The notes beneath the pieces were generated by a model. It saw only the letters and a program-made list of their open reading frames with translations, made no database searches and had not been told where the DNA came from. From positions 1 through 14,219 of the forward strand of contig DATJYZ010000150.1 of NCBI GenBank assembly GCA_035499355.1: 14,219 bases of DNA, read 5' to 3'. How positions within the stretch are numbered: the first letter of the stretch is position 1; each line of letters starts with the position of its first letter. This DNA is from JAEUPI01 sp035499355 (GTDB lineage: Bacteria > Pseudomonadota > Gammaproteobacteria > Burkholderiales > Burkholderiaceae_C). The translations under genes and the position numbers were made by a program. Positions 1 through 7,214 of this stretch are shown piece by piece.

Positions 1-412
1 CAACATCGTCGCCAACCACTGGCTGATCAGCTTCGCCGTGCCGCAGATGATCGAGCGCCGCGACGGCTCGATCATCATCGTGTCGTCGATCGGCGGCCTG
101 CGCGGCTCGAACGTGATCGGCGCGTACTGCATCTCCAAGGCCGCCGACATGCAGCTGGCGCGCAACCTCGCGGTCGAGTACGGCCCGCACAACGTGCGTG
201 TCAACTGCATCGCCCCGGGGCTGATCAAGACCGACTTCGCCAAGGCGCTGTGGGAGGACCCCGCGGCGCTGAAGAGGCGCAACGACGCCACGCCGCTGCG
301 CCGCATCGGCGAGCCCGACGAGATCGCCGGCGCCGCGGTGTACCTGGCGTCGCCCGCCTCGTCGTTCATGACCGGCCAGAGCCTGGTCATCGACGGTGGT
401 GTGACGATATGA
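1..412 (+). CDS. Short-chain dehydrogenase/reductase (SDR), 3' part only
   Basis: This is the C-terminal part of a classical SDR, an NAD(P)-dependent oxidoreductase that interconverts alcohols and ketones. The frame is open from base 2, so the start and the N-terminal GxxxGxG cofactor site lie outside the window. Numbering visible residues from base 2, the catalytic Ser is in V-S-S (S29) and the YxxxK pair is Y42 and K46; the 13-residue Ser-Tyr spacing is typical. The N-A-P-G-like element after the lysine (N-C-I-A-P-G) and the C-terminal stretch ending in S-L-V-I-D-G-G are also standard, so this end of the enzyme is complete. It lies upstream of beta-oxidation-type genes on the same strand, so a role in the same catabolic route, for example oxidising a hydroxyacyl or cyclic alcohol intermediate, is plausible. 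The substrate cannot be inferred. FabG-like reductases look similar, so the direction of reaction is open. Confidence 0.93.
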   Translation, partial: NIVANHWLISFAVPQMIERRDGSIIIVSSIGGLRGSNVIGAYCISKAADMQLARNLAVEYGPHNVRVNCIAPGLIKTDFAKALWEDPAALKRRNDATPLRRIGEPDEIAGAAVYLASPASSFMTGQSLVIDGGVTI

Positions 413-420
413 CCCACCCC

Positions 421-520
421 CGATGCGCCGTCGGCGCCTCCCCCTCGAGGGGGCGACACCGACGGACCGGCGCGGCCGCCGTGGTGTCCGCTCGCGGATG
501 CGCCGCTGGAGCGGCGCAAG
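421..520. repeat. Cluster of palindromes in the SDR-hydratase gap (REP/BIME-like)
   Basis: The 137-base gap between the SDR gene and the next gene holds four inverted repeats in about 95 bases. They are: 425-437 (arms of 6 around one base), 440-453 (a perfect 14-bp palindrome, five C, TCGA core, five G), 455-488 (a long stem pairing 455-465 with 479-488, one bulged G), and 500-517 (perfect 8-bp arms around GG). None is followed by a T run, so a simple intrinsic terminator is unlikely. The density suggests a dispersed extragenic palindromic element, which I recall as common between genes in Burkholderiales genomes. It could stabilise the upstream mRNA 3' end or lower read-through between the genes. 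The palindromes are seen directly; the repeat-family assignment is inference. Confidence 0.6.
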
Positions 521-549
521 TCGCCCGAGTTGTGACGTAAGGAGATTCG

Positions 550-2637
550 ATGAGCAACGTCCAATACGAAGTGCGCGGCGCCAATGCGCTGATCCGCCTC
601 GACAACCCGCCGATCAACGGCCTCGGCGCCGCGCTGCGCGCGGGGATCCTGCAGTCGCTCGACCGTGCGCTGGCCGACTCCGGCGTCAAGGCGATCGTCG
701 TCACCGGCAGCGAGCGCGCGTTCTCCGGCGGCGCCGACGTCAAGGAGTTCAACACGCCCAACGCGCTGCGCGAGCCGCGCCTGCCGGCGCTGATCGCGGC
801 GTTCGAGAACTCGCCCAAGCCGGTGATCGCGGCGATCGCCGGCGTCTGCATGGGCGGTGGGCTGGAGCTGGCGCTCGGCGCGCACTTCCGCCTCGCGAAG
901 AGCGATGCGCAGATCGCGCTGCCCGAGGTGAAGCTCGGTCTGTTGCCCGGCGCCGGCGGCACGCAGCGGCTGCCGCGCGCGATCGGCCTCGAGGCGGCGC
1001 TGAACATGATCGTCTCGGGCGCCACCGTGCCGGCCGGGCAGCTCAAGGGCACGGCGCTGCTCGACGACGTGGTCGACGGCGACGTCGTCGCCGCGGCGGC
1101 GGCGTTCGCCGACACCGTGGTGGCCGACAAGCGGCCGCTCAAGCGCGTGCGCGACCTCAAGGTGAGCGACCCGCAGGCCGAGGCGTTCCTGCAGTTCGCG
1201 CGCAACACGGTCGGCGCGGCGTCGAAGAACTTCCCCGCGCCGTTGAAGTGCGTGGAAGCGGTGTCGTGGTCGCTCAACAAGCCGATCGACGAGGCGCTGC
1301 GCATGGAGCGCGAGGCGTTCCTGTCGCTGATGAGCACGCCGGAGTCGCGCGCGCTGCGCCACATCTTCGCCGCCGAGCGCGCCGCCTCGAAGATCGCCGA
1401 CGTGCCCGACGACACGCCGCTGCGCCCGATCCGGAAGGTCGGCATCATCGGCGCCGGCACGATGGGCGGCGGCATCGCGATGAACTTCGCCAATGCCGGC
1501 ATCGCGGTGGCGCTGCTCGAGATGAAGCAGGAGGCGCTCGACAAGGGCCTCGGCACGATCCGCAAGAACTACGAGAACACCGCGAAGAAGGGCCGCATGA
1601 CGGTGGAGCAGGTCGAGCAGCGCATGGCCTTGATCGCGCCCACGCTCGGCTACGACCCGATGAAGGACGTCGACCTCGTGGTCGAGGCGGTGTTCGAGAG
1701 CATGGACGTCAAGCAGCAGGTGTTCAAGACGCTCGACGAGGTGTGCAAGCCCGGCGCGATCCTGGCGTCGAACACCTCGGCGCTGAACCTCGACACGATC
1801 GCCGGCTTCACCAAGCGGCCGCAAGACGTGATCGGCCTGCACTTCTTCAGCCCGGCCAACGTGATGCGGCTGCTCGAGATCGTGCGCGGCGACAAGACCG
1901 CCAAGGACGTGCTGGCCACCTGCATGGCGATGGCCAAGACGATCAAGAAGATCGGCGTCGTGTCGGGCGTGTGCGACGGCTTCATCGGCAACCGCATGCT
2001 GGCGCGCTACGGCGCCGCCGCCAACGGCCTGCTGATGCAAGGCGCGTTGCCGCAGCAGGTGGACAAGGCGCTCGAGCGCTTCGGCTTCGCGATGGGGCCG
2101 TTTCGCGTCGGCGACCTGGCGGGCCTCGACATCGGCTGGGCCGGCCGCAAGCGCCGCGCCGCCGAGAACCCGGCCGCCTACCAGCGCGTGGTGGCCGACG
2201 CCATCTGCGAGCAGGGCCGCTTCGGCCAGAAGACCGGCGCCGGCTGGTACCGCTACGAGGCCGGTGCGCGCGAGGCGGTTCCGGATCCGGTGGTGACCGA
2301 GATCATCGAGTCGTTCCGCAAGGAGCGCGGCATCGCCGCGCGCAAGGTCAGCGACGACGAGGTGGTCGAACGCTGCGTGTTCGCGCTGGTCAACGAAGGC
2401 GCACGCATCCTCGACGAGAAGATCGCCGCACGCGCCAGCGACATCGATATCGTGTACCTGAACGGCTACGGCTTCCCGCAGCACCGCGGCGGCCCGATGC
2501 TGTATGCCGACATCGTGGGCCTGCCCAACGTCGTGCGCTCGCTCAGGCGCTTCGCGGCCGATGCCGGTGCCGACGCCTGGTGGCAGCCGGCGCCGCTGCT
2601 GGCCAGGCTCGCCGACGACGGCAAGACATTCAACTGA
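550..2637 (+). CDS. Fused enoyl-CoA hydratase / 3-hydroxyacyl-CoA dehydrogenase (FadB/peroxisomal-type)
   Basis: A bifunctional beta-oxidation enzyme of 695 residues, a usual size for this fusion. The N-terminal crotonase domain (about 1-190) hydrates trans-2-enoyl-CoA. It has the oxyanion loop S-G-G-A-D near residue 60 and the two catalytic glutamates E106 (in G-G-G-L-E) and E126 (in L-P-E), spaced 20 apart as in active hydratases. The NAD-binding domain begins near 296 with GAGTMG at 301-306. The dehydrogenase His-Glu pair is H431 and E443, and a conserved N481 follows. Two C-terminal helical domains (about 480-690) complete the fold. The start is fixed by a strong ribosome site, AAGGAG at 539-544, five bases before the ATG. 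A thiolase follows 18 bases downstream, so the two probably act in sequence on one acyl-CoA. All key residues are present. Chain length and substrate class are unknown, and PimF-like enzymes of dicarboxylic acid degradation look alike, so I give no symbol. Confidence 0.95.
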   Translation: MSNVQYEVRGANALIRLDNPPINGLGAALRAGILQSLDRALADSGVKAIVVTGSERAFSGGADVKEFNTPNALREPRLPALIAAFENSPKPVIAAIAGVCMGGGLELALGAHFRLAKSDAQIALPEVKLGLLPGAGGTQRLPRAIGLEAALNMIVSGATVPAGQLKGTALLDDVVDGDVVAAAAAFADTVVADKRPLKRVRDLKVSDPQAEAFLQFARNTVGAASKNFPAPLKCVEAVSWSLNKPIDEALRMEREAFLSLMSTPESRALRHIFAAERAASKIADVPDDTPLRPIRKVGIIGAGTMGGGIAMNFANAGIAVALLEMKQEALDKGLGTIRKNYENTAKKGRMTVEQVEQRMALIAPTLGYDPMKDVDLVVEAVFESMDVKQQVFKTLDEVCKPGAILASNTSALNLDTIAGFTKRPQDVIGLHFFSPANVMRLLEIVRGDKTAKDVLATCMAMAKTIKKIGVVSGVCDGFIGNRMLARYGAAANGLLMQGALPQQVDKALERFGFAMGPFRVGDLAGLDIGWAGRKRRAAENPAAYQRVVADAICEQGRFGQKTGAGWYRYEAGAREAVPDPVVTEIIESFRKERGIAARKVSDDEVVERCVFALVNEGARILDEKIAARASDIDIVYLNGYGFPQHRGGPMLYADIVGLPNVVRSLRRFAADAGADAWWQPAPLLARLADDGKTFN

Positions 2638-2655
2638 TCGGACGAGGACATCGCC

Positions 2656-3831
2656 ATGACCGACGTCGTCATCGTTTCCACTGCGCGCACCGGGCTTGCC
2701 AAGAGCTGGAAGGGCGCGTTCAACATGACCTACGGCGCGACGCTGGCGGCGCACGCGATCACGCATGCGGTGCAGCGCGCCGGCATCGACCCCGCCGAGG
2801 TCGAAGACGTGATCCTCGGCACCGCCACCCCCGAGGGCACCACCGGCGGCAACATCGCGCGCGTGGCCGCGCTGCGCGCGGGGCTGCCGGTCACCACCGG
2901 TGGCGTCACGATCAACCGCTTCTGCTCGTCGGGCCTGCAGGCGATCGCGATGGCGGCGCAGCGCATCGTGGTCGACCAGGTGCCGGTGATGGTGGCCGGC
3001 GGCGTCGAGAGCATCTCGTGCGTGCAGAACGAGGCCAACCGCCACATGCGCGTCGACCCGGCGATGAGCGAGATCAAGCCCGAGATCTACTGGACGATGC
3101 TGCAGACCGCCGAGCAGGTGGCCAAGCGCTATGGCATCCCCAAGCTGGCGCAGGACGAGTACGGCGTGCGCTCGCAGCAGCGCGCCGCGGCAGCGGCAGC
3201 GGCGGGCAAGTTCAACGACGAGATCGTGCCGATGACCACCGTGATGGGCGTGGCCGACAGGAGCGGCCGCCTCACACGCAAGCAGGTGACCATCGCTGCC
3301 GACGAGGGCATCCGCGCCGACACCACGCTCGAGGGCGTGGCCAGGATCCGCAGCGCGCTGCCCGGCGGCGTGATCACCGCCGGCAACGCGAGCCAGTTTT
3401 CCGACGGCAGCTCGGCCTGCGTGCTGATGGACGGCAAGCTCGCCGAGAAGCGCGGCATCAGGCCGCTGGGCATCTTCCGCGGCTTCGCGGTGGCCGGCTG
3501 CGAGCCCGACGAGATGGGCATCGGCCCGGTGTTCGCGGTGCCGCGGTTGCTGCAGCGCGCCGGCCTGAAGGTGGGCGACATCGGGCTGTGGGAGCTCAAC
3601 GAGGCGTTCGCCGTGCAGGTGCTGTACTGCCGCGACAAGCTCGGCATCCCCGACGAGCGGCTCAACGTCAACGGCGGCGCGATCGCGGTGGGGCATCCCT
3701 ACGGCGTGAGCGGCGCGCGACTGGTGGGCCACGCACTGATCGAAGGCAAGCGCCGTGGCGCGAAGCACGTGGTGGTGACGATGTGCATCGGCGGCGGCCA
3801 GGGTGCCGCCGGCCTGTTCGAAGTGGCTTGA
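2656..3831 (+). CDS. Acetyl-CoA acyltransferase (thiolase)
   Basis: A thiolase of 391 residues, the normal length. It cleaves 3-ketoacyl-CoA with CoA to acetyl-CoA and a shortened acyl-CoA, the step after the upstream fused enzyme. The nucleophile is C90 in N-R-F-C-S-S-G, the histidine is H347 in G-H-P-Y-G, and the second cysteine is C377 in C-I-G-G-G-Q-G; these match the canonical Cys-His-Cys set. The N-E-A-F-A motif is at about 315-319. The G-H-P-Y-G-V-S-G-A-R form resembles degradative, broad-specificity thiolases more than the biosynthetic acetoacetyl-CoA type, but this is only suggestive. GAGGA at 2644-2648 sits seven bases before the ATG. The short gap to the previous gene indicates one operon. 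Confidence 0.95.
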   Translation: MTDVVIVSTARTGLAKSWKGAFNMTYGATLAAHAITHAVQRAGIDPAEVEDVILGTATPEGTTGGNIARVAALRAGLPVTTGGVTINRFCSSGLQAIAMAAQRIVVDQVPVMVAGGVESISCVQNEANRHMRVDPAMSEIKPEIYWTMLQTAEQVAKRYGIPKLAQDEYGVRSQQRAAAAAAAGKFNDEIVPMTTVMGVADRSGRLTRKQVTIAADEGIRADTTLEGVARIRSALPGGVITAGNASQFSDGSSACVLMDGKLAEKRGIRPLGIFRGFAVAGCEPDEMGIGPVFAVPRLLQRAGLKVGDIGLWELNEAFAVQVLYCRDKLGIPDERLNVNGGAIAVGHPYGVSGARLVGHALIEGKRRGAKHVVVTMCIGGGQGAAGLFEVA

Positions 3832-3872
3832 CGCCACGGCAGCGTAACAACACAACCAGGGGTACGAACGAG

Positions 3873-4691
3873 ATGGATGCACTAGCCACCGACCCGGTGC
3901 TCGCGGCGCAGCGCGGCGCGGCGCCCACGCGGCCGCCGCTGGCCGTGGCCGGCGGCCACGCCGGCCTGCGCGACGACGAGTTCGGTGGCTTGCAGGCCGG
4001 GCGCTGGTTCGGCGAGTTGTCCGTGGGGCTGCGCGAGGCGATCCTCGCCCGCGCCCGCGTGCACCGCGTGGTCGCCGGCACGCGCATCGCGCAGCGCGGT
4101 GACGCCGGCGGCCACTGGGTCGGCGTGGCGCGCGGTGCGCTGCGGCTCGGCACCGCGCTGCCCGACGGCCGCGTCTTCACGCTCGACTTCATGGGGCCGG
4201 GGCAGTGGTTCGGCGACATCGCGCTGGTCGACGGCCGCGCCGAAGACCTCGACATGGTGGCGCACGTGCCGTCGACGCTGCTGGTGGTGTCGAAGGCCGA
4301 CATGCACGAGCTGATGGGCGTCAGCCCCGAGTTCCGCGATGCGCTGCTGCAGCTCAACTGCCAGCGCCTGCGCCGCATGGTCAAGCGCTGCGAGGAGCGC
4401 CACGCGCTCAGCCTGCCGCAGCGGCTGGCACGCCAGGTGCTGCGGCTGGCGCGCCGCTTCGGCCGCGCCGCCGGCAACGGCCTGCGCATCGACCTCGCGG
4501 TGTCGCAGGGCGACCTGGCCTCGATGGTCGGCGGCAGCCGCCAGCGCGTGAACCGCGCGCTGCGCCAGATGCAGCAGCTGGGCATCATGCAGCTCGGTCC
4601 GCAGCGCCTGCTGGTGCTCGACCTCGAAGGCCTCGACGACGTGGCCAGCGGACGCACGGTGCTGCCGGGCTCGACGACGCAAGCCGACTGA
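3873..4691 (+). CDS. Crp/Fnr-family transcriptional regulator
   Basis: A 272-residue regulator with a variable head (1-38), a cyclic-nucleotide-binding-like beta barrel (about 40-145), a dimerisation helix (about 150-178) and a winged helix-turn-helix (about 180-250). The recognition region has the family pattern S-Q-x-D-L-A-S-M-V-G-G-S-R-Q-R-V-N-R (about 211-228). It has no N-terminal cysteine cluster, the only cysteines being C163 and C173, so it is not an oxygen-sensing FNR of the 4Fe-4S kind. In the phosphate-binding cassette (G114 to D127) the Arg-Ser/Thr pair of cAMP binders is replaced by acidic residues (E124, D125), so cAMP binding is doubtful. I chose the ATG at 3873 because the domains begin soon after it and AGGGG lies about ten bases upstream. 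It follows the thiolase by 41 bases and is probably co-transcribed, so it may control this cluster, including the downstream oxidase. Confidence 0.9.
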   Translation: MDALATDPVLAAQRGAAPTRPPLAVAGGHAGLRDDEFGGLQAGRWFGELSVGLREAILARARVHRVVAGTRIAQRGDAGGHWVGVARGALRLGTALPDGRVFTLDFMGPGQWFGDIALVDGRAEDLDMVAHVPSTLLVVSKADMHELMGVSPEFRDALLQLNCQRLRRMVKRCEERHALSLPQRLARQVLRLARRFGRAAGNGLRIDLAVSQGDLASMVGGSRQRVNRALRQMQQLGIMQLGPQRLLVLDLEGLDDVASGRTVLPGSTTQAD

Positions 4692-4704
4692 ACCAGGAGT
4701 CGCC

Positions 4705-4770
4705 ATGCCTGCTCCCGATCGCCCCCACCGGCGCGACCGGCTCGGGTTGGCCGCCAAGTCGTGGCCATGA
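4705..4770 (+). CDS. 21-codon leader-like ORF coupled to the cyclase-family gene
   Basis: A very short reading frame with a better ribosome site than the gene it precedes: AGGAG at 4695-4699, five bases before its ATG. The peptide is 21 residues, rich in Arg and Pro, with no signal peptide or known motif. Its stop overlaps the next gene's start in an ATGA at 4767-4770, while that start has no convincing Shine-Dalgarno of its own. This layout suggests that ribosomes loading here terminate and restart on the cyclase-family gene. It does not look like an attenuation leader, since it has no run of one amino acid. It could also be chance, or the remnant of an older N-terminus after a frameshift. 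No function for the peptide itself is claimed. Confidence 0.4.
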   Translation: MPAPDRPHRRDRLGLAAKSWP

Positions 4771-5807
4771 CCACGCCCCGTTGGCGCCAGCGCCCACCCG
4801 GTTCGACGTGGGGCGACTTCGGCCCCGACGATCAGCTCGGCCGCCTGAATCTGCTGACGCCGCACAAGGTGATGCAGGGCCTCGCCGAGGTGAAGGACGG
4901 CCTGTCGTTCTGCCTCAGCCTGCCGCTGGACTATCCGGGCGAGGCCCGACTCAACCCGCGCCGCAAGCCGCCGCAGCTCAAGCCCACCAACCTGCGCGGC
5001 AAGCCGTTCCTCAACTTCTCGCTGCGCGAGCTCGACGCGCGCAACACCGACGTCATCTGCGACGACCAGGCGCTGCTGTGCCTGCAATACAGCACGCAGT
5101 GGGACAGCTTCGCCCACGTCGGTGCGTGGTTCGATGCCGACGGCGACGGCGAGCCTGAGATGGTGTACTACAACGGCTACCGCGCGCACCAGCACGTCAA
5201 GGGCCCGAGCGACTACCAGTTCGTCGGCGATCCGTGCGACGGCCCCTCGTGCGCCGAGGCGCTGGGCATCGAGCACTTCGCGGTCAAGGCGATCCAGGGC
5301 CGCGCGGTGCTGATCGACCTGCACCGGCACTTCGGCAACGAGCGCAAGCTGATCGATCGCGTCACGCTGCAACGCGTGCTCGACCATGATCGAGTCGTGG
5401 TCGAGCGCGGCGACATCGTGCTGCTGCATACTGGGTTCTCGACGCTGATCATGGGCATGAACCGCGATCCCGACATGGCCGTGCTCGACCGCGCGTGTCC
5501 GGCGCTCGACGGCCGCGACGACGCGCTGCTCGACTGGATCACCGAGTCCGGCGTGGTCGCGCTGTGCGCCGACAACTACGCGGTAGAGCACTATCCAGCG
5601 CGCGAGCAGGACGGCCAACGCCCTGCGCTGCCGCTGCACCAGCACTGCCTGTTCAAGCTGGGTGTGCCGCTCGGCGAGCTGTGGTGGCTGCACGACCTCG
5701 CAGCCCACCTGCGCCGCGCCGGTCGCCATCGCTGCCTGCTCACCGCGCCGCCGCTGCGCCTGCCCGGCGCGGTGGGTTCGCCGGTCACGCCGGTGGCCAC
5801 CGTGTAG
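4767..5807 (+). CDS. Cyclase-family protein (kynurenine-formamidase-like metal hydrolase fold)
   Basis: A 346-residue protein of the cyclase family (PF04199), which includes kynurenine formamidase and polyketide or isatin hydrolases. Recognisable parts are the N-terminal W-G-D-F-G-P-D-D-Q-L-G-R-L-N (residues 15-28), the active-site-like Q107-Y-S-T-Q111-W-D113-xxx-H117, and C-terminal H291, H293 and E304. In kynurenine formamidase the first motif is HxGTHxDxxxH; here two metal-ligand histidines are Gln, while Asp and the last His remain. It is also longer than KynB (about 210 residues), so it belongs to a separate branch. I prefer the ATG at 4767 to the GTG at 4761 because family members begin near the P-R-W segment and the ATG overlaps the preceding stop. 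There is no signal peptide, so it is likely cytoplasmic. Placement after beta-oxidation genes suggests ring opening or lactone/amide hydrolysis in the same route; the substrate is unknown. Confidence 0.85.
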   Translation: MTTPRWRQRPPGSTWGDFGPDDQLGRLNLLTPHKVMQGLAEVKDGLSFCLSLPLDYPGEARLNPRRKPPQLKPTNLRGKPFLNFSLRELDARNTDVICDDQALLCLQYSTQWDSFAHVGAWFDADGDGEPEMVYYNGYRAHQHVKGPSDYQFVGDPCDGPSCAEALGIEHFAVKAIQGRAVLIDLHRHFGNERKLIDRVTLQRVLDHDRVVVERGDIVLLHTGFSTLIMGMNRDPDMAVLDRACPALDGRDDALLDWITESGVVALCADNYAVEHYPAREQDGQRPALPLHQHCLFKLGVPLGELWWLHDLAAHLRRAGRHRCLLTAPPLRLPGAVGSPVTPVATV

Positions 5808-5828
5808 CCGAGGCAGGCCCGGCGGCCG

Positions 5829-7214
5829 ATGGACGCCCTGACCCTTGCGCGCCTGCAGTTCGCGGCGAACATCACCTTCCACATCCTGTTCCCGGCGATC
5901 ACCATCGCGCTCGGCTGGGTGCTGCTGTTCTTCCGCTGGCGCACGCTGCGCGCCGAGACGGCCGACGCACGGCAGGCGTGGCTCAACGCCTACCGCTTCT
6001 GGACCAAGGTGTTCGCGCTCAGCTTCGCGCTCGGCGTGGTGTCGGGCGTGACGATGAGCTTCCAGTTCGGTACCAACTGGCCCGGCTTCATGGAGCGCGC
6101 AGGCGACGTCGCGGGGCCGCTGCTCGCCTACGAGGTGCTGACCGCCTTCTTTCTCGAGGCGGGCTTCCTCGGCGTGATGCTGTTCGGGCACGGCCGGGTC
6201 AGCGAGCGCGTGCACCTGCTGGCCACTTTCTTCGTCGCCATCGGCACCACGATCAGCGCGTTTTGGATCCTGGCGCTCAACTCGTGGCTGCAGACGCCTG
6301 CAGGGCACGAGGTGGTCGGTGGCCGATTCGTCGTCGCCAGCTGGTGGCAGGTGCTGTTCAACCCGTCGTTCCCGTACCGCTTCACGCACATGGTGCTGGC
6401 GTCGGCGCTGACCTGCGCCTTCCTGCTCGCCGGCCTGAGCGCGTGGCAACTGCTCAAGGGCAGCGCCGCTGCGTCGGCGCCGAAGGTGCTGCGCGTCGGC
6501 CTCACGCTGGCGGCGCTGCTGATCCCGCTGCAGATCGTGGTCGGCGACCAGCACGGGCTCAACACTCTGGAGCACCAGCCGCAAAAGGTGGCGGCGATGG
6601 AAGGCCTGTGGCGCACCACGCGCGGCGCGCCGCTGCTGTTGTTCGCGATCCCCGACGGCGCTGCGCGCGAGAACCACTTCGAGATCGCGGTGCCGAAGCT
6701 GGCGAGCCTGATCCTGCGCCACGAGCCCGACGGCGAAGTCAAGGGCCTCGACGACTTCCGCGACCGGCACCCACCGGTGTTCGCGGTGTTCTGGGCGTTT
6801 CGCGTCATGGTCGGCGTCGGCCTGCTGATGCTCGCGACCAGCTGGCTGGCCTGGTGGCGCTACCGGCGCAGCGGCTGGGCCGCCGCGCGACTGCCGCGCC
6901 CGCTGCTGTGGTGGCTTGCGGCGATGACGTTCTCGGGCTGGGTCGCGGTGGTGGCGGGCTGGTGGGTCACCGAGATCGGCCGCCAGCCCTACATCGTCTA
7001 CGGCCTGGTGCGCACCGCCGAGGTCGCATCGACCGTGGCGGCGCCGACGATCGGGCTGACGCTGGCGCTCTACGTCGTGCTCTACGTGGCGCTCGTGGTG
7101 GCCTACGTGGGCGTGCTCAAGTACATGGCCGAGAAGCCCGAGGCGGTGCTCGCCGACGACGGCGCACCCGTCGCTGCCGCGGCCGGGGTCGCGGCGGCAG
7201 GAAGCACGCGATGA
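5829..7214 (+). CDS. cydA: Cytochrome bd-type quinol oxidase subunit I (CydA/CioA)
   Basis: The haem-bearing, quinol-oxidising subunit of a terminal oxidase in the inner membrane, 461 residues with about nine membrane segments. Residues matching the E. coli protein are haem-ligand H18 in N-I-T-F-H, H187 in R-F-T-H, M327 in F-R-V-M, the proton-path glutamates E102 and E110, and the quinol-site K253 and E258 in Q-K-V-A-A-M-E. The G-R-Q-P motif is at about 384-387. The loop between the quinol site and M327 is short, without the long C-terminal Q-loop insertion of E. coli CydA, which places it in the short-Q-loop, cyanide-insensitive (CioA-like) group. The gene begins 21 bases after the cyclase-family gene with only a weak ribosome site, and its TGA overlaps the ATG of the next subunit. 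bd oxidases of this type usually work at low oxygen or under respiratory inhibitors. cioA is an equally fair symbol. Confidence 0.97.
   Translation: MDALTLARLQFAANITFHILFPAITIALGWVLLFFRWRTLRAETADARQAWLNAYRFWTKVFALSFALGVVSGVTMSFQFGTNWPGFMERAGDVAGPLLAYEVLTAFFLEAGFLGVMLFGHGRVSERVHLLATFFVAIGTTISAFWILALNSWLQTPAGHEVVGGRFVVASWWQVLFNPSFPYRFTHMVLASALTCAFLLAGLSAWQLLKGSAAASAPKVLRVGLTLAALLIPLQIVVGDQHGLNTLEHQPQKVAAMEGLWRTTRGAPLLLFAIPDGAARENHFEIAVPKLASLILRHEPDGEVKGLDDFRDRHPPVFAVFWAFRVMVGVGLLMLATSWLAWWRYRRSGWAAARLPRPLLWWLAAMTFSGWVAVVAGWWVTEIGRQPYIVYGLVRTAEVASTVAAPTIGLTLALYVVLYVALVVAYVGVLKYMAEKPEAVLADDGAPVAAAAGVAAAGSTR

Noticed and set aside
525..545. TGTGA half-site before the hydratase/dehydrogenase gene as a Crp-type operator
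   Set aside because: Only one half is present; the matching TCACA half at the usual spacing is absent, and the sequence overlaps the ribosome site.
423..3872. Very long plus-strand open frame leading into the Crp-like gene
   Set aside because: It overlaps two well-supported enzymes in another frame, and its translation is an Arg/Gly/Ala-rich low-complexity product typical of out-of-frame GC-rich DNA.
4692..4775. Frameshift joining the 21-codon ORF to the cyclase-family protein
   Set aside because: The cyclase frame starts cleanly at the usual N-terminus for the family, and the small peptide does not resemble an extension of it.
3882..6770. Minus-strand open frame of about 960 codons opposite the regulator, cyclase and cydA
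   Set aside because: Same reasoning: no domain, skewed composition, and the plus-strand genes have conserved catalytic residues.
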